A stretch of DNA of 64,000 nt from Oscillospiraceae bacterium (GCA_015065845.1 SVPQ01000004.1:62001-126000); one strand, 5' to 3'. Shown: positions 50,464 to 59,939, counted from the stretch's first letter. Program-made: numbers and translations. Notes: generated by a model not told the origin, from the letters alone.

Positions 50464-52203
50464 CTAACAACTCGGATTCTTTGGTTTTACATTAACCGAA
50501 TAATAGGTGTAATAAACAACAAAGCCAGGTTTTGCACCGTTTGGTTTTTTTATATTTTTTACATCTGTATAGTCAACAGTTGCTATTGTTGACTCTTTAA
50601 CAGAACTGAAGTATGCCGCAATTTCTGCAGCTTCGACTATTGCATCGTCAGGCACTTCGTTACCATCACTGACTAAAAGCACATGAGAACCCGGAGCTTT
50701 TTGTGCGTGTAACCAGATATCACCTTTTCTGCCAGTTTTAAAGGTAAGTTTGTCATTACAAGTGTTATTTCTACCTACGAGCACAGTAAGACCTTGCGAA
50801 GTTTTAAACTCGAGCGGTGGCAAAGCCGCTTTTTTCATTTGTTTTTTGCCATTATTCTTAGATTTCAAAAATCCCTGTGAAGCTAATTCTTCTTTTATCT
50901 CGTTAAATTCTCTTTCTAAAGTAGAGCGAAGAAGCAAATCTTTAACACTTTCTAAATACTGAAGTTCGCTCTCACCCTCTTCAACGAGTTTTATGAGCAT
51001 ATTTTCAGCAGTACACGCTTTTTTATATTCCTTGTAATACTTCTGTGCATTCTGTGTTGGTGTCAGAGCAGGGTCAACATCTATTTTTAAAAGTGCGTTG
51101 TTGTCATAATAATTATAAACTTCATAAACGCTATCACCTTTTTTAAGCATATATTGTGACGCAGTTATAAGTTCTGCTTTTATTTTAATCTCTTCACGAT
51201 TTGCACATTGTTTTAATTCTTCGCGTCTGTTATTTAATTTCCTTACAGTTCTTTCAATTAAACTGTCAAGCTGTTTAAATAATTCAGATGCTTTTGAACG
51301 AGTACGGTTTACTCTGTCTTTTTCAGAATAAAATCCGTCAAGCAATTCACTTAATGTCTTTTTCTTAATACTTCTGAAATCAGCACCATACTGTAAAACC
51401 GGTAAAAATGAAAACTCAAGAGGTTTTTCAGTTTTATCAAGAATAATTGTTGGCTCTGGCAAATTTGCATTAAGCATCACTTTAATTTTAGCGAGAACCT
51501 CCACTAACTTCTGCTTTTCTGTTTCACTTAATTCGCTCACAAATTTATCTTCTTCGGTAACGCGAATTGCAATTTCTCTTGAAAGTAATGGCGAAACACC
51601 TTGTAAGGTTTTTAAAATTGCAGAAGAAAGTCGTGTGTTTTGCAAATTTAAAATTAAGTCTGCAACAACAGTTTCTTTCTCTTTTCTTATATCTAATTTA
51701 TTCTGCTCCGGTGGTAGTTTGTAAATAGCACCCGGCAAAACAAGGCGGTAAGAAGATTTTTCTGCGTCTACTCTCTTAATTGCGTCAATAACATTGTTTT
51801 CTTCATTGATTAAAATAATGTTACTGTGTTGCGCCATTATTTCAACCGCTAAAGTAAGTTTAACTTTATCGCCGATTTCGTTTGTAGCATCAAATTTAAA
51901 AAGAACAACTCTGTCGAGACCATATTGCTCAATTTCAATAAGAGTAGCACCAACTAATTTTTTTCTTAAAAGCATACAAAGCATTGGCGGAGTCTGAGGG
52001 TTTTCAGGTGCGTTTTCTATAATATGAAAACGCGGTGCATTAGCATCAGCAGTAAGAAAAAGTTTATACATTCCTTGTCTTGAACGCATTATTAACACCA
52101 ACTCATTTTTAGTGGGTTGGTGTACTTTGTCTACCTTTGAACCTATTAATTTTTCAGAAATTTCGTTTACTAAAAAATTTATAAAAATTCCGTCAAGTGC
52201 CAT
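50464..52203 (-). CDS. rqcH: Rqc2 homologue RqcH (NFACT family, formerly fibronectin-binding protein A)
   Basis: RqcH binds stalled 50S-peptidyl-tRNA complexes and adds C-terminal alanine tails that mark the nascent chain for degradation. The 579-residue protein has NFACT-N (about 1-200) with the essential Asp97-Arg98 pair in YGLDRVVLF. A helix-hairpin-helix region and long coiled coils (about 290-430) precede the NFACT-R domain (about 455-560, LVGRNNTCNDKLTFK and GDIWLHAQKAPGSHVLL). The ATG at 52203 begins MALDGIFINFLVNE as in relatives. The final codons run into a repeat tract that supplies the TAG stop. Confidence 0.93.
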   Translation of the reverse strand: MALDGIFINFLVNEISEKLIGSKVDKVHQPTKNELVLIMRSRQGMYKLFLTADANAPRFHIIENAPENPQTPPMLCMLLRKKLVGATLIEIEQYGLDRVVLFKFDATNEIGDKVKLTLAVEIMAQHSNIILINEENNVIDAIKRVDAEKSSYRLVLPGAIYKLPPEQNKLDIRKEKETVVADLILNLQNTRLSSAILKTLQGVSPLLSREIAIRVTEEDKFVSELSETEKQKLVEVLAKIKVMLNANLPEPTIILDKTEKPLEFSFLPVLQYGADFRSIKKKTLSELLDGFYSEKDRVNRTRSKASELFKQLDSLIERTVRKLNNRREELKQCANREEIKIKAELITASQYMLKKGDSVYEVYNYYDNNALLKIDVDPALTPTQNAQKYYKEYKKACTAENMLIKLVEEGESELQYLESVKDLLLRSTLEREFNEIKEELASQGFLKSKNNGKKQMKKAALPPLEFKTSQGLTVLVGRNNTCNDKLTFKTGRKGDIWLHAQKAPGSHVLLVSDGNEVPDDAIVEAAEIAAYFSSVKESTIATVDYTDVKNIKKPNGAKPGFVVYYTYYSVNVKPKNPSC

Positions 52204-52219
52204 AGTTTACCTTTCTTTA

Positions 52220-52966
52220 TTATTTACAAGAAACAATATTTTTCTGATTTGATTTTAAAAATTCAATACCTTTGAATTCTTTTTCCAATTTTTCTTTTAA
52301 TGTGTCAATTACAACAATTTCTGTTTCAAAATGCCCACAAGCAAAAATTGTAATGTTATTAAAAGCTGCATCTAAAAACTCGTGATATTTTGCTTCGCCT
52401 GTTAGAAGTGCATCTGCACCCTTTTCTTTTGATAATCCCCAGAGGTCACCACCTGAACCGCTACAAAATGCAACCTTTTTAATTTTTTTGCCTGTACTGT
52501 TATACAAAACATTGCAAGAAAGTTTTTCTTTTAAAAGTGAAACAAATTCTTCTTCTGTCTTTTCTTCTATTTCACCGAATTTTAAAAATGGCTCTTCTTC
52601 AATTGAAGTAATATTTTTAAGTCCGACTGCATTTGCAAGACAATCGTTCACACCGTCTTTTGCAATATCAAGACAAGTGTGACTACTTATAAATGAAATA
52701 CCAGAAGAAACCGCTTTGTAAAGAAGTGTGTCAGAAGTAACGCTTTTAACACCTTCAAAAATAAGCGGATGATGTGTGATAACTAAATCAACATTATTTT
52801 TTTTTGCTTCGTCAATTACATCACCTGTAACATCAAGTGAAAGCATAACCCTCTTAACTTCACTATTTTCATTACCGACTAAAAGACCTGTATTATCCCA
52901 AGGTGCAGAAGTTGAAAAAGGTGCTAAAGAATCTAAAAAAGAATAAATATCTTTAACTGTTGACAT
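52220..52966 (-). CDS. Nif3-like dinuclear metal centre protein
   Basis: This 248-residue protein from ATG 52966 (behind AGGAGG; an in-frame TTG directly before it is possible) belongs to the Nif3/DUF34 family. It has WDNTGLLVG, VITHHPLIFEGVK (metal histidines), SHTCLD and GHFETE, which form the two-metal site. It lacks the PII-like insert of the longer Bacillus YqfO type. The biochemical role is debated; GTP cyclohydrolase-type and metal-handling activities have been proposed for relatives. Close linkage to trmK, here with YgjV between, is conserved in Firmicutes. Confidence 0.9.
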   Translation of the reverse strand: MSTVKDIYSFLDSLAPFSTSAPWDNTGLLVGNENSEVKRVMLSLDVTGDVIDEAKKNNVDLVITHHPLIFEGVKSVTSDTLLYKAVSSGISFISSHTCLDIAKDGVNDCLANAVGLKNITSIEEEPFLKFGEIEEKTEEEFVSLLKEKLSCNVLYNSTGKKIKKVAFCSGSGGDLWGLSKEKGADALLTGEAKYHEFLDAAFNNITIFACGHFETEIVVIDTLKEKLEKEFKGIEFLKSNQKNIVSCK

Positions 52967-53501
52967 CAACTGTTTCCTCCTGTGTTTTCTTTGATTTTCT
53001 CAAATCAAATCTTATAATTGCAATTATTAAAGAACTCATAACGAAAACTTCTGTAATAATACCTGCATAAGAAGCATTTAAAATATTATAAACAAGCCAA
53101 CAAGGTGAACTCGGGAAAGTTAAAAATCTTATTTTCTTTTCGCTCTGGAACCAGTTACTTACAGTTGTTAAAAGCATTGCAATAAGCGGTAAAACTGAAT
53201 ACCATTTATCCCAGGTAACAATACAGGCAACTGTGTAAACAACCATAAACACTGCTACCCATATTTTACTCTTTGCCCATTTCTTTGTGTTATTCATAAA
53301 CACTAAAGAACGCGTACCCGCAAGGATATTCATAATTGCACCTGTATAAGCACCTAAAATTATGTAATGAATTGCAAAAAGTGCTGCTGATATTACTGTG
53401 CAACCTAAAATTCTTTTTCTTTTGTTTTGCTGGTAAGCAATTATTGTAAGTGCAGTACCACCAAAACCTATTAACTGTGCCAATAAATCCAACTTATCCA
53501 T
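52953..53501 (-). CDS. YgjV-family membrane protein
   Basis: This 182-residue inner membrane protein has about five hydrophobic helices and the family-like opening LAQLIGFGGTALTIIAYQQN, then AALFAIHYIILGAYTGAIMN and CWLVYNILNASYAGIITEVF near the end. The function of YgjV proteins is unknown; they resemble small SWEET/PQ-loop-like transport folds in length and helix number, which is a loose comparison. It overlaps Nif3 by 14 bp downstream and trmK by 8 bp upstream, so all three are translated together. Confidence 0.78.
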   Translation of the reverse strand: MDKLDLLAQLIGFGGTALTIIAYQQNKRKRILGCTVISAALFAIHYIILGAYTGAIMNILAGTRSLVFMNNTKKWAKSKIWVAVFMVVYTVACIVTWDKWYSVLPLIAMLLTTVSNWFQSEKKIRFLTFPSSPCWLVYNILNASYAGIITEVFVMSSLIIAIIRFDLRKSKKTQEETVDVNS

Positions 53502-54180
53502 AAATAAAACCTTTTAAATCTTCAATTAACTTTTCTAAATATTCAATATTTTCGTCTTCTCTGTGTTTTAATGCGTTATATTTTTTCTCTAACCTGTTAA
53601 GTTGCATTTTGAGATGTGCTTTTGCTTCAACTGTTTTTGGTAATTTACCAATAAAACAATCGCTTAAAGTAAATGGCTTAATTTCGCCTGTGTAGTAAGC
53701 GTCAAAAGTTATGTAATATCTGTCACCTTCACTTACTGCTAACTCTTTGTTTATCTGAAATCCATTAGAATATAAATATTCTCTTAAATCTTCTGCCTTG
53801 CTCTGCGGCTGGAAAATAAAATGATGTTTTTTAGATTTTACCCACGAACATTCTTTTAATTTTTCAGCAATAAGAGTGCCACCCATACCAGCAAAAACAA
53901 TTTCATCTACTTCGTCAGGTTTTATCTCTTTTAACCCGTCAGAAAGTCGCAACTCAATTTTGTTTTGAAGTTTATATTTAATAACTGTATCTTTTGCATT
54001 ATCAAGCGGACTTTTTCTTAAATCAGAAGCAATAGCAAATGGAATTTTTTTAGTTAAGATTAAGTGAGTGGGTAAATATGCATGGTCGGTACCTACATCA
54101 ACAATACTGCCGCCACCAGATACTAGTGAAGCGGTAGCGGCAAGTCTTGGTGAAAGTGTCATTCTACGCACAAAAAACAT
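53494..54180 (-). CDS. trmK: tRNA (adenine(22)-N1)-methyltransferase
   Basis: TrmK uses S-adenosylmethionine to make m1A22 in the D-arm of tRNAs. The 228-residue protein opens LSPRLAATASLV and has the SAM loop VDVGTDHAYLP. Catalytic-core segments are AGMGGTLIAE and FIFQPQSKAEDLREYL. A helical C-terminal extension of about 60 residues follows. The ATG at 54180 overlaps the last base of the DUF1858 stop (TAATG). An internal ATG at 54162 would fit family starts too, but neither has a strong ribosome site, consistent with coupling. It continues into YgjV. Confidence 0.9.
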   Translation of the reverse strand: MFFVRRMTLSPRLAATASLVSGGGSIVDVGTDHAYLPTHLILTKKIPFAIASDLRKSPLDNAKDTVIKYKLQNKIELRLSDGLKEIKPDEVDEIVFAGMGGTLIAEKLKECSWVKSKKHHFIFQPQSKAEDLREYLYSNGFQINKELAVSEGDRYYITFDAYYTGEIKPFTLSDCFIGKLPKTVEAKAHLKMQLNRLEKKYNALKHREDENIEYLEKLIEDLKGFIYG

Positions 54181-54383
54181 TATTTGTTTTCTGCAAGAAA
54201 TGCATTGATTTTTGAAACAAGGTCGTCTGCATTAACGCCGTGAACCATACAAGCCTGTGCTACTGTTTCACTACGAGCAGAAGGACAACCTAAACAATGC
54301 ATACCCATTTCTAAAAAGAATGGTGCTGTTTCTGGTGCAGAATCAAGAATTGTACCGATAACTGTATCTTTTGAAATTTGCAT
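54180..54383 (-). CDS. DUF1858 small protein (hybrid cluster-associated disulfide-type domain)
   Basis: This 67-residue protein matches DUF1858: MQISKDTVIGTILDSAPETA, then EMGMHCLGCPSARSETVAQAC with a CxxC pair. Members are often called hybrid-cluster-associated disulfide proteins and may act in redox or metal chemistry; no function is proven. The ATG follows AAGGAGCG. It heads the trmK-YgjV-Nif3 set. A TATACT -10-like hexamer (54418-54423, minus strand) lies upstream without a good -35. Confidence 0.87.
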   Translation of the reverse strand: MQISKDTVIGTILDSAPETAPFFLEMGMHCLGCPSARSETVAQACMVHGVNADDLVSKINAFLAENK

Positions 54384-54502
54384 TTTTAACGCTCCTTAAA
54401 TTTAAATTCCGATATGTAGTATAACATAAACAAAATAAAAAATAAATATATTTTATGAAACTTTTTACTAAAATTTCTCCTTGTAATTCTACACTTTCAC
54501 AG

Positions 54503-54531
54503 TTGTAAATCCTTTCCCTTAATGTTATAAT
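54503..54531 (+). promoter_or_regulatory. Sigma-A-type promoter for the metallophosphoesterase-GH5 operon
   Basis: TTGTAA (54503-54508) and TATAAT (54526-54531) are separated by 17 bp, 30 bp before the ATG at 54562. Confidence 0.75.
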
Positions 54532-54561
54532 TTAATTGTATATTATCTGGAGGTTCTAACT

Positions 54562-55788
54562 ATGTTACAAAAAGATTTTAACCCGACTTTAAGATTTATG
54601 GTTGTAAGCGATGTACACTATAAAGATGAAGAATGCATTGAAGAAAAGAGAATGAAACGCGGTATTGAACTTGCTTATGAAATAGCAGAAAGTTCTGAAA
54701 CTTATAAAAAGTTAGATGCAATTTATGTTGTCGGTGACTTTGCAAACAGCGGCACTGAAACACAAATGAAAAAATTCAAGAAAACTCTTGATGATAACAA
54801 AAAACCTGAAACACAATATTGCCTTACACTTGCAAGTCACGAATTTAACCGTGACAATGGCGGTGAAGAAGCGGCACTTAAAAGATTTACTGAAATATTC
54901 AATTTACCTCACGATGACCACAGAGTTATAAATGGCTTCCACTTTATAAGTCTTACGACTACAAACGGTTGTGACTTTAACGATGCTAAAAGAGATTACG
55001 CAAGAAGAGAGCTCAAAAAAGCCCGTGAGGATGCACCAAATAAACCAATATTCTTTTTCCAGCATCCACATATTACAGATACCGTTTCAGGTAGTATTTA
55101 CTGGGGCGATGAATCACTCTACCCTATTCTTATGAACTACCCACAGGTGTTTGACTTTTCTGGACACTCACATGTTCCGATTAACGACCCTCGTTCAATT
55201 TTCCAAAAGCATTTTACCGCTCTCGGCACAGGTTCTCTTAGTTACTTTGAACTTGACGAATTTGATAAATATTACGGAACAGTTCCACCACAGGATAATA
55301 ACTGTGCGCAGATGCTCATAGTTGAAGCAAATGATAAAGGACAGGTAAGAATTTACCCTTACGATATTCTTACAGAAAATTTCTTCCCTATCACTTGGGA
55401 AGTTGATACACCTTGTGACCCTGACTCTTTTAAATACACTGATGCTATTCGTTACAAAAATTCAAAAGCACCTTATTTCCCTGATGATTTTAAAGCAGAA
55501 TTTTCAGATGTTAATTCTAATCGATTTACACTTACATTTTCACAAGCAAAACCGTCTGATGAATATTATGTAAACGATTACATAATTACAGTTAAAGAAA
55601 CTGCAACAGATTTAATCGTAAAGAGAATTGGTCTCTGGTCTGAATATTACTTCTACAATATGCCTGAAACACTTTCTGTTACAGTAGATGATTTAAAACC
55701 CGACACAAAATACACAGTAACAATCAAAGCAAACAACTTCTTTGAGTCAGGTACAACTTATAAACCACTTTATATTGAAACAAAATAA
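54562..55788 (+). CDS. Calcineurin-like metallophosphoesterase with C-terminal Fn3-like domain
   Basis: This 408-residue protein shows the metallophosphoesterase blocks MVVSDVHYKD (Asp, His), YVVGDFANSG (Asp, Asn), LASHEFNRD in place of the more common GNHD, FFQHPHITD (His) and FSGHSHVP (His pair). A linker and a C-terminal beta domain (about 300-408, ending PDTKYTVTIKANNFFESGTT) look like fibronectin type III. No signal peptide is seen. The ATG follows TGGAGG. It is 18 bp ahead of a GH5 gene, so both probably act on the same glycoconjugate, but the substrate is unknown. Confidence 0.83.
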   Translation: MLQKDFNPTLRFMVVSDVHYKDEECIEEKRMKRGIELAYEIAESSETYKKLDAIYVVGDFANSGTETQMKKFKKTLDDNKKPETQYCLTLASHEFNRDNGGEEAALKRFTEIFNLPHDDHRVINGFHFISLTTTNGCDFNDAKRDYARRELKKAREDAPNKPIFFFQHPHITDTVSGSIYWGDESLYPILMNYPQVFDFSGHSHVPINDPRSIFQKHFTALGTGSLSYFELDEFDKYYGTVPPQDNNCAQMLIVEANDKGQVRIYPYDILTENFFPITWEVDTPCDPDSFKYTDAIRYKNSKAPYFPDDFKAEFSDVNSNRFTLTFSQAKPSDEYYVNDYIITVKETATDLIVKRIGLWSEYYFYNMPETLSVTVDDLKPDTKYTVTIKANNFFESGTTYKPLYIETK

Positions 55789-55806
55789 CTTTTACAGGAG
55801 TTTATT

Positions 55807-57285
55807 ATGGATAAAATTTTTACAGATAATTTAAGATTTGTTGACGAACACGGCAGAGAAAGAATTTTTAATGGTATGAATGTTGTTGATAAATCAACAT
55901 TTAATGATCTTGAAGATTACTGCCACAACCCCGACACATTCCCATTCGAAGAATTTAAAGCGCGTGGCTTTAATATGATAAGACTTGGATTTACCTGGGC
56001 AAAAATTGAGCCAAAGCCAGAAAACTATAACGATAAAGCTATAGACACACTTGCAAAATTTATGGACAAGTGTGCAGAAAATGATATTTATGTTTATTTA
56101 GACAGCCATCAGGATTTATATTCAGGTGAAAACCCGGGCGGTGGCGATGGTGCACCTAAATGGGCTACACTTTATGACCAGTACACACCTAAAAAACCAT
56201 TAGCTGTATGGGCAGAGGGTTATTTCTGGGGCAAGGCTTGTCACAGAGCATTTGACAACTTCTGGGCAAACAAGCAATATAATGGTAAAGGTCTTCAGGA
56301 CTACCACGCTAATATGTGGAAATATGTTGCAAGTAAACTTTCAGACAAAGAGTCTTTCTTCGGTTTCGACTTTTTAAATGAGCCATTCCCCGGTTCAGAT
56401 GGTGGTAAAATCTTTAAAAAGTTAATTGGTAATCTTATTAAAGTTTCTGTTACTGATAAAAGAGTTAATCTTTTAGAAATGGCAAAAGAAGGTTTAGGTA
56501 AAGAAAAACCAAAAGCACTTGACCAATACACTGCTGATGTATTCGGAAAAATCGTAGAACCCTGTAGTGAGCTCGTAAGAAAATTTGACGAGGAAAAATA
56601 CTCCCCTTACCTTTGCAAAATGGCAGAAGCAGTGAGAGAAGTTACTGACAAAGGTATTATGTTTGTTGATAACTGCTACTACTCAAATATGGGTATTCCT
56701 TGTTGTAACACTCCAGTTACTGTTAATGGTAAAAGAGAACAGCAATGCTTTGCTCCGCACGCTTACGACTTAATGGTTGACACCCCTGCTTATAAATACG
56801 CTAACAACTCAAGAACAGGTATGATTTTTGACGAGCACAGAAGAACTCAGGAAAGACTTAATGTTCCTTGTATTGTTGGTGAATGGGGCTCTCACGCCGA
56901 GGGTGACGGTTGGTACCCACATTTCAGATTTTTACTTGATAAATTTAATGCTTACAAATGGAGCAATACATACTGGTGCTACTTTGAGGGTATTTTAAAT
57001 GAAGATTTCATTAAGCTTCTTACAAGACCTTACCCGAAAGCAGTTACAGGCTTTATTGATGAATTCAAGTACGATTATGCAAATAATGTATTTACACTTA
57101 AATTCACACAAGATAAAGAATTTACAGTACCTAACATTGTTTACATTCCATCAGACGCTAAAAAGATTTTAATTGACGGTGTTGAAGCGACAGATATTGA
57201 AATTAAGAAGCACGTTGAAAATATCGGTTCTGATGTTATTTTCAGTACTGGTGTTGGTACTCATACAGTTGAGATACAGTTATAA
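55807..57285 (+). CDS. GH5 glycoside hydrolase, endoglycoceramidase-like
   Basis: This 492-residue (beta/alpha)8 hydrolase has RGFNMIRLGFTWAKIEP, YVYLDSHQDLYS, the acid/base Glu192 in FDFLNEPFPG and the nucleophile Glu359 in VGEWGSHAEG. DFLNEPFPG and the C-terminal beta domain (about 425-492) point to the endoglycoceramidase-like GH5 branch, which releases the whole glycan from glycolipids; other GH5 activities remain possible. No signal peptide or anchor is evident, unusual for an enzyme with bulky lipid substrates. The ATG follows ACAGGAG. The gene ends 1 bp before a dispersed repeat element. Confidence 0.83.
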   Translation: MDKIFTDNLRFVDEHGRERIFNGMNVVDKSTFNDLEDYCHNPDTFPFEEFKARGFNMIRLGFTWAKIEPKPENYNDKAIDTLAKFMDKCAENDIYVYLDSHQDLYSGENPGGGDGAPKWATLYDQYTPKKPLAVWAEGYFWGKACHRAFDNFWANKQYNGKGLQDYHANMWKYVASKLSDKESFFGFDFLNEPFPGSDGGKIFKKLIGNLIKVSVTDKRVNLLEMAKEGLGKEKPKALDQYTADVFGKIVEPCSELVRKFDEEKYSPYLCKMAEAVREVTDKGIMFVDNCYYSNMGIPCCNTPVTVNGKREQQCFAPHAYDLMVDTPAYKYANNSRTGMIFDEHRRTQERLNVPCIVGEWGSHAEGDGWYPHFRFLLDKFNAYKWSNTYWCYFEGILNEDFIKLLTRPYPKAVTGFIDEFKYDYANNVFTLKFTQDKEFTVPNIVYIPSDAKKILIDGVEATDIEIKKHVENIGSDVIFSTGVGTHTVEIQL

Positions 57286-57475
57286 AACTCAGGAAACAGA
57301 AACAGGAAGCAGGAAGCAGGGCTTCGCGTTCAATTCACGCATTGCACACGATTAACTTATTTCTATAAAAATTACTCCCACTACTGCGGGCGACCAAAGG
57401 TCTGCCCCTACCATAGTGGGAGTTAATTTTTCGTTTCATTTATAATGCAACGCAATTCCGAAACTCAGCACTCAG
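57286..57475 (+). repeat. Structured dispersed element, copy 2
   Basis: Order: AGGAAGC-type tandem tract; left part GGCTTCGCGTTCAATTCACG and onward; folded core 57367-57431 with TAGTGGGAGT closing the outer stem and the same inner GGGCGACC/GGTCTGCCC hairpin; TTTCATTTATAATGCA; CAACGCAATTCCGAAA; then two ACTCAGC units that run into the UvrD stop codon. Same orientation as copies 1 and 3. It lies between convergent genes. Confidence 0.82.
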
Positions 57476-59925
57476 CACTTTGTCAGTTTCGCCATTTTTG
57501 CCATAAGTTTCTTAGTACCTACATCATCAAAAGCAACCTCTAAGAGCATATCGCCGCCCATTGCTTTTGCGCTGACAATAAGACCTTTACCGAATGCTTT
57601 ATGCTCTACGGTATCGCCAACTTTAAAGTCAAGAGTAACATTAGTAGCATTTGCAGTCTTATTACCCATACCACTGAAACCTCTTGAATATTTCGGGTCT
57701 GGTGCAGATTTGGTTGGTATGCTGGTTGGTTTTGAAGTTTGTGTGCTTCGGGTAGTTCCTGTGGTGCTACGAGAAAATCCGCTTCCATAAGTTGATGAAC
57801 CACCATAAGTACTGCCAAATGATGTCGCAGTTCTTTGTGGTTGGTTAAATGGTGATTTTTCGTCCATAAGTTCAGTTGGAATTTCAGTTAAAAATCTTGA
57901 CGGACGAGTAAATGAAGTATTACCAAACAACATTCTTGAACGAGCATTTGTTAAGTAAAGTTTTTCTTTTGCGCGCGTAATACCAACATAGCAAAGTCTT
58001 CTTTCTTCTTCAACTTCGCTCGGGTCATACATTACCTGATTTCCCGGGAAAAGACCTTCTTCAATACCAACAATGAATACAACAGGGAATTCAAGACCTT
58101 TTGCAGAGTGCAAGGTCATCATTACAACAGATTCTGAATCCTGATTATAATTATCCAAATCTGTCATTAAAGCAACTTCTTCGAGGAAGCCTGTGAGAGT
58201 ACCCTCTTCATTTTCTTCCATATATCTTAGTAAGTTTGCAAGAAGTTCCATAACATTGGCCTTGCGTTCTTCTGCAGTTTCTTTGTCAAGTTCCAAAGAA
58301 CTCATATAACCAGTTTCATTTATAACATCATCAAAGAAATCGGCAATTGGTTTTGTTTCAAGTGACTCTACCAATTTATTTATAAGAGTAGTAAATTCAT
58401 TTAATTTAGCACTTGCACGAGAAAGCATCGGGTATTCACTTGCATTAGAAATAACTTCAAAAAGAGTCATACCAAGATTATCGGCAATAGAAGCGGCATT
58501 GTTAATTGTGGTGTCGCCTATTCCCCTTTTGGGTTCATTTATAATTCTTCTGAGTCTTACAGTATCAGAAGGATTTGCAATAACACTTAAATATGCTAAA
58601 ACATCTTTAATTTCTTTACGCTCATAGAAACGATGACCACCAACAACCTTGTATGGTACTGCGTTATAAACAAGCGCACGCTCAATACTGCTTGACTGTG
58701 CGTTAGTTCTGTAAAGAATTGCAAAATCTGAAAGTTTTCTGCCCACCGCTACTGCGTTTAAAATTTCATCGGCAACAAAACGACCTTCGTCACGCTCATC
58801 ATTAAGAATTCTGACAACGATTTTATCACCGCCCTCTTTTTCTGTCCAGAGAGTTTTACCCTTTCTGCCCTGATTATTTTTAATAACAGCATTTGCCGCA
58901 TCAAGAATAACAGAAGTTGAACGATAATTCTGTTCAAGACGGATAACTCGTGTATCTTCATATTGATTTTCAAACGAAAGAATATTTTCAATAGTAGCAC
59001 CACGGAATTTATAAATACTCTGGTCGTCATCACCAACAACGCAGATATTTTTATAACCGCCTGCAAGTAAAGATGTGAGCATATATTGTGCCTGGTTAGT
59101 GTCCTGATACTCGTCAACCATTACATAACGGAAACGGTTCTGATAATAAGACAAAACATCAAGATTTTCTTTGAGTAATTTAACTGTATTAACAATAATA
59201 TCATCAAAGTCCATAGCATCAGCATTTTTAAGCATATTTTCGTACTTTTCGAATGCTTGTCCTATGAGTTTTTTGTTGTTATCATACCCTGCACTTTCTA
59301 TATAATCGCGTGGTGTCATTAAAGAATCTTTTGCTTTACTTATTTCTGAAAGTACAAATTTTACAGGAAGTCTTTTTTCATCAATATCTAATATTCTTAA
59401 AACTTCTTTCATAACTCTTTTTGAGTCGTCTGTATCATAAATTGTAAAATGCTTAGAAAAACCGATTCTGTCGCAATCTCTTCTTAAAATTCTTACACAA
59501 CATGAGTGGAAAGTACTAGCCCATATATCGTTACCATCTTCACCGAGCATAGTTACAAGTCTGTCTTTTAACTCATTTGCCGCTTTATTAGTGAATGTAA
59601 TTGCCAATATCTGCCACGGTTTTGGTGCATCAACAGAGAGAAGCGGTTTAAGTGAAAAAGATGGTTCGCCGCCGTTTTCAATTAAATCTTCAAGTTCTTT
59701 ACAATCTTCATCTGTCGGCACTCTGTATGTAAAGTTTGATTCGTAAGCGTTACCATACTTAATCATATAAGCAATTCTGTTTACAAGCACAGTTGTTTTA
59801 CCACTACCGGCACCCGCAAGAATTAAAGTTGCGCCATTTATTCCAAAAACAGCTCTTTTCTGAACATCATTCATTCGTGAAAATTCTTTTAATATGAGTT
59901 TTCTTCTTAATTCTGTAAATTCCAT
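57472..59925 (-). CDS. pcrA: UvrD/PcrA-type superfamily 1 DNA helicase
   Basis: This 817-residue 3'-5' helicase acts in nucleotide excision repair and removal of stalled complexes. Motifs: Walker A GAGSGKTTVLVNRI, ITFTNKAANELKDR (Ia), DEYQDTNQAQY (II), VVGDDDQSIYKFRGA (III), LEQNYRSTSVIL (IV), VVMMTLHSAKGLEFPVVFI (V) and CYVGITRAKEKLYL (VI). A Ser/Thr-rich linker (about 690-750) precedes the Tudor-like C-terminal domain (FKVGDTVEHKAFGKGLIVSA). An insert near residues 45-80 between motifs I and Ia is longer than in B. subtilis PcrA. The last codon and stop are within a repeat tract. Confidence 0.93.
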   Translation of the reverse strand: MEFTELRRKLILKEFSRMNDVQKRAVFGINGATLILAGAGSGKTTVLVNRIAYMIKYGNAYESNFTYRVPTDEDCKELEDLIENGGEPSFSLKPLLSVDAPKPWQILAITFTNKAANELKDRLVTMLGEDGNDIWASTFHSCCVRILRRDCDRIGFSKHFTIYDTDDSKRVMKEVLRILDIDEKRLPVKFVLSEISKAKDSLMTPRDYIESAGYDNNKKLIGQAFEKYENMLKNADAMDFDDIIVNTVKLLKENLDVLSYYQNRFRYVMVDEYQDTNQAQYMLTSLLAGGYKNICVVGDDDQSIYKFRGATIENILSFENQYEDTRVIRLEQNYRSTSVILDAANAVIKNNQGRKGKTLWTEKEGGDKIVVRILNDERDEGRFVADEILNAVAVGRKLSDFAILYRTNAQSSSIERALVYNAVPYKVVGGHRFYERKEIKDVLAYLSVIANPSDTVRLRRIINEPKRGIGDTTINNAASIADNLGMTLFEVISNASEYPMLSRASAKLNEFTTLINKLVESLETKPIADFFDDVINETGYMSSLELDKETAEERKANVMELLANLLRYMEENEEGTLTGFLEEVALMTDLDNYNQDSESVVMMTLHSAKGLEFPVVFIVGIEEGLFPGNQVMYDPSEVEEERRLCYVGITRAKEKLYLTNARSRMLFGNTSFTRPSRFLTEIPTELMDEKSPFNQPQRTATSFGSTYGGSSTYGSGFSRSTTGTTRSTQTSKPTSIPTKSAPDPKYSRGFSGMGNKTANATNVTLDFKVGDTVEHKAFGKGLIVSAKAMGGDMLLEVAFDDVGTKKLMAKMAKLTKC

Positions 59926-59939
59926 ATCTTTTACCCACT

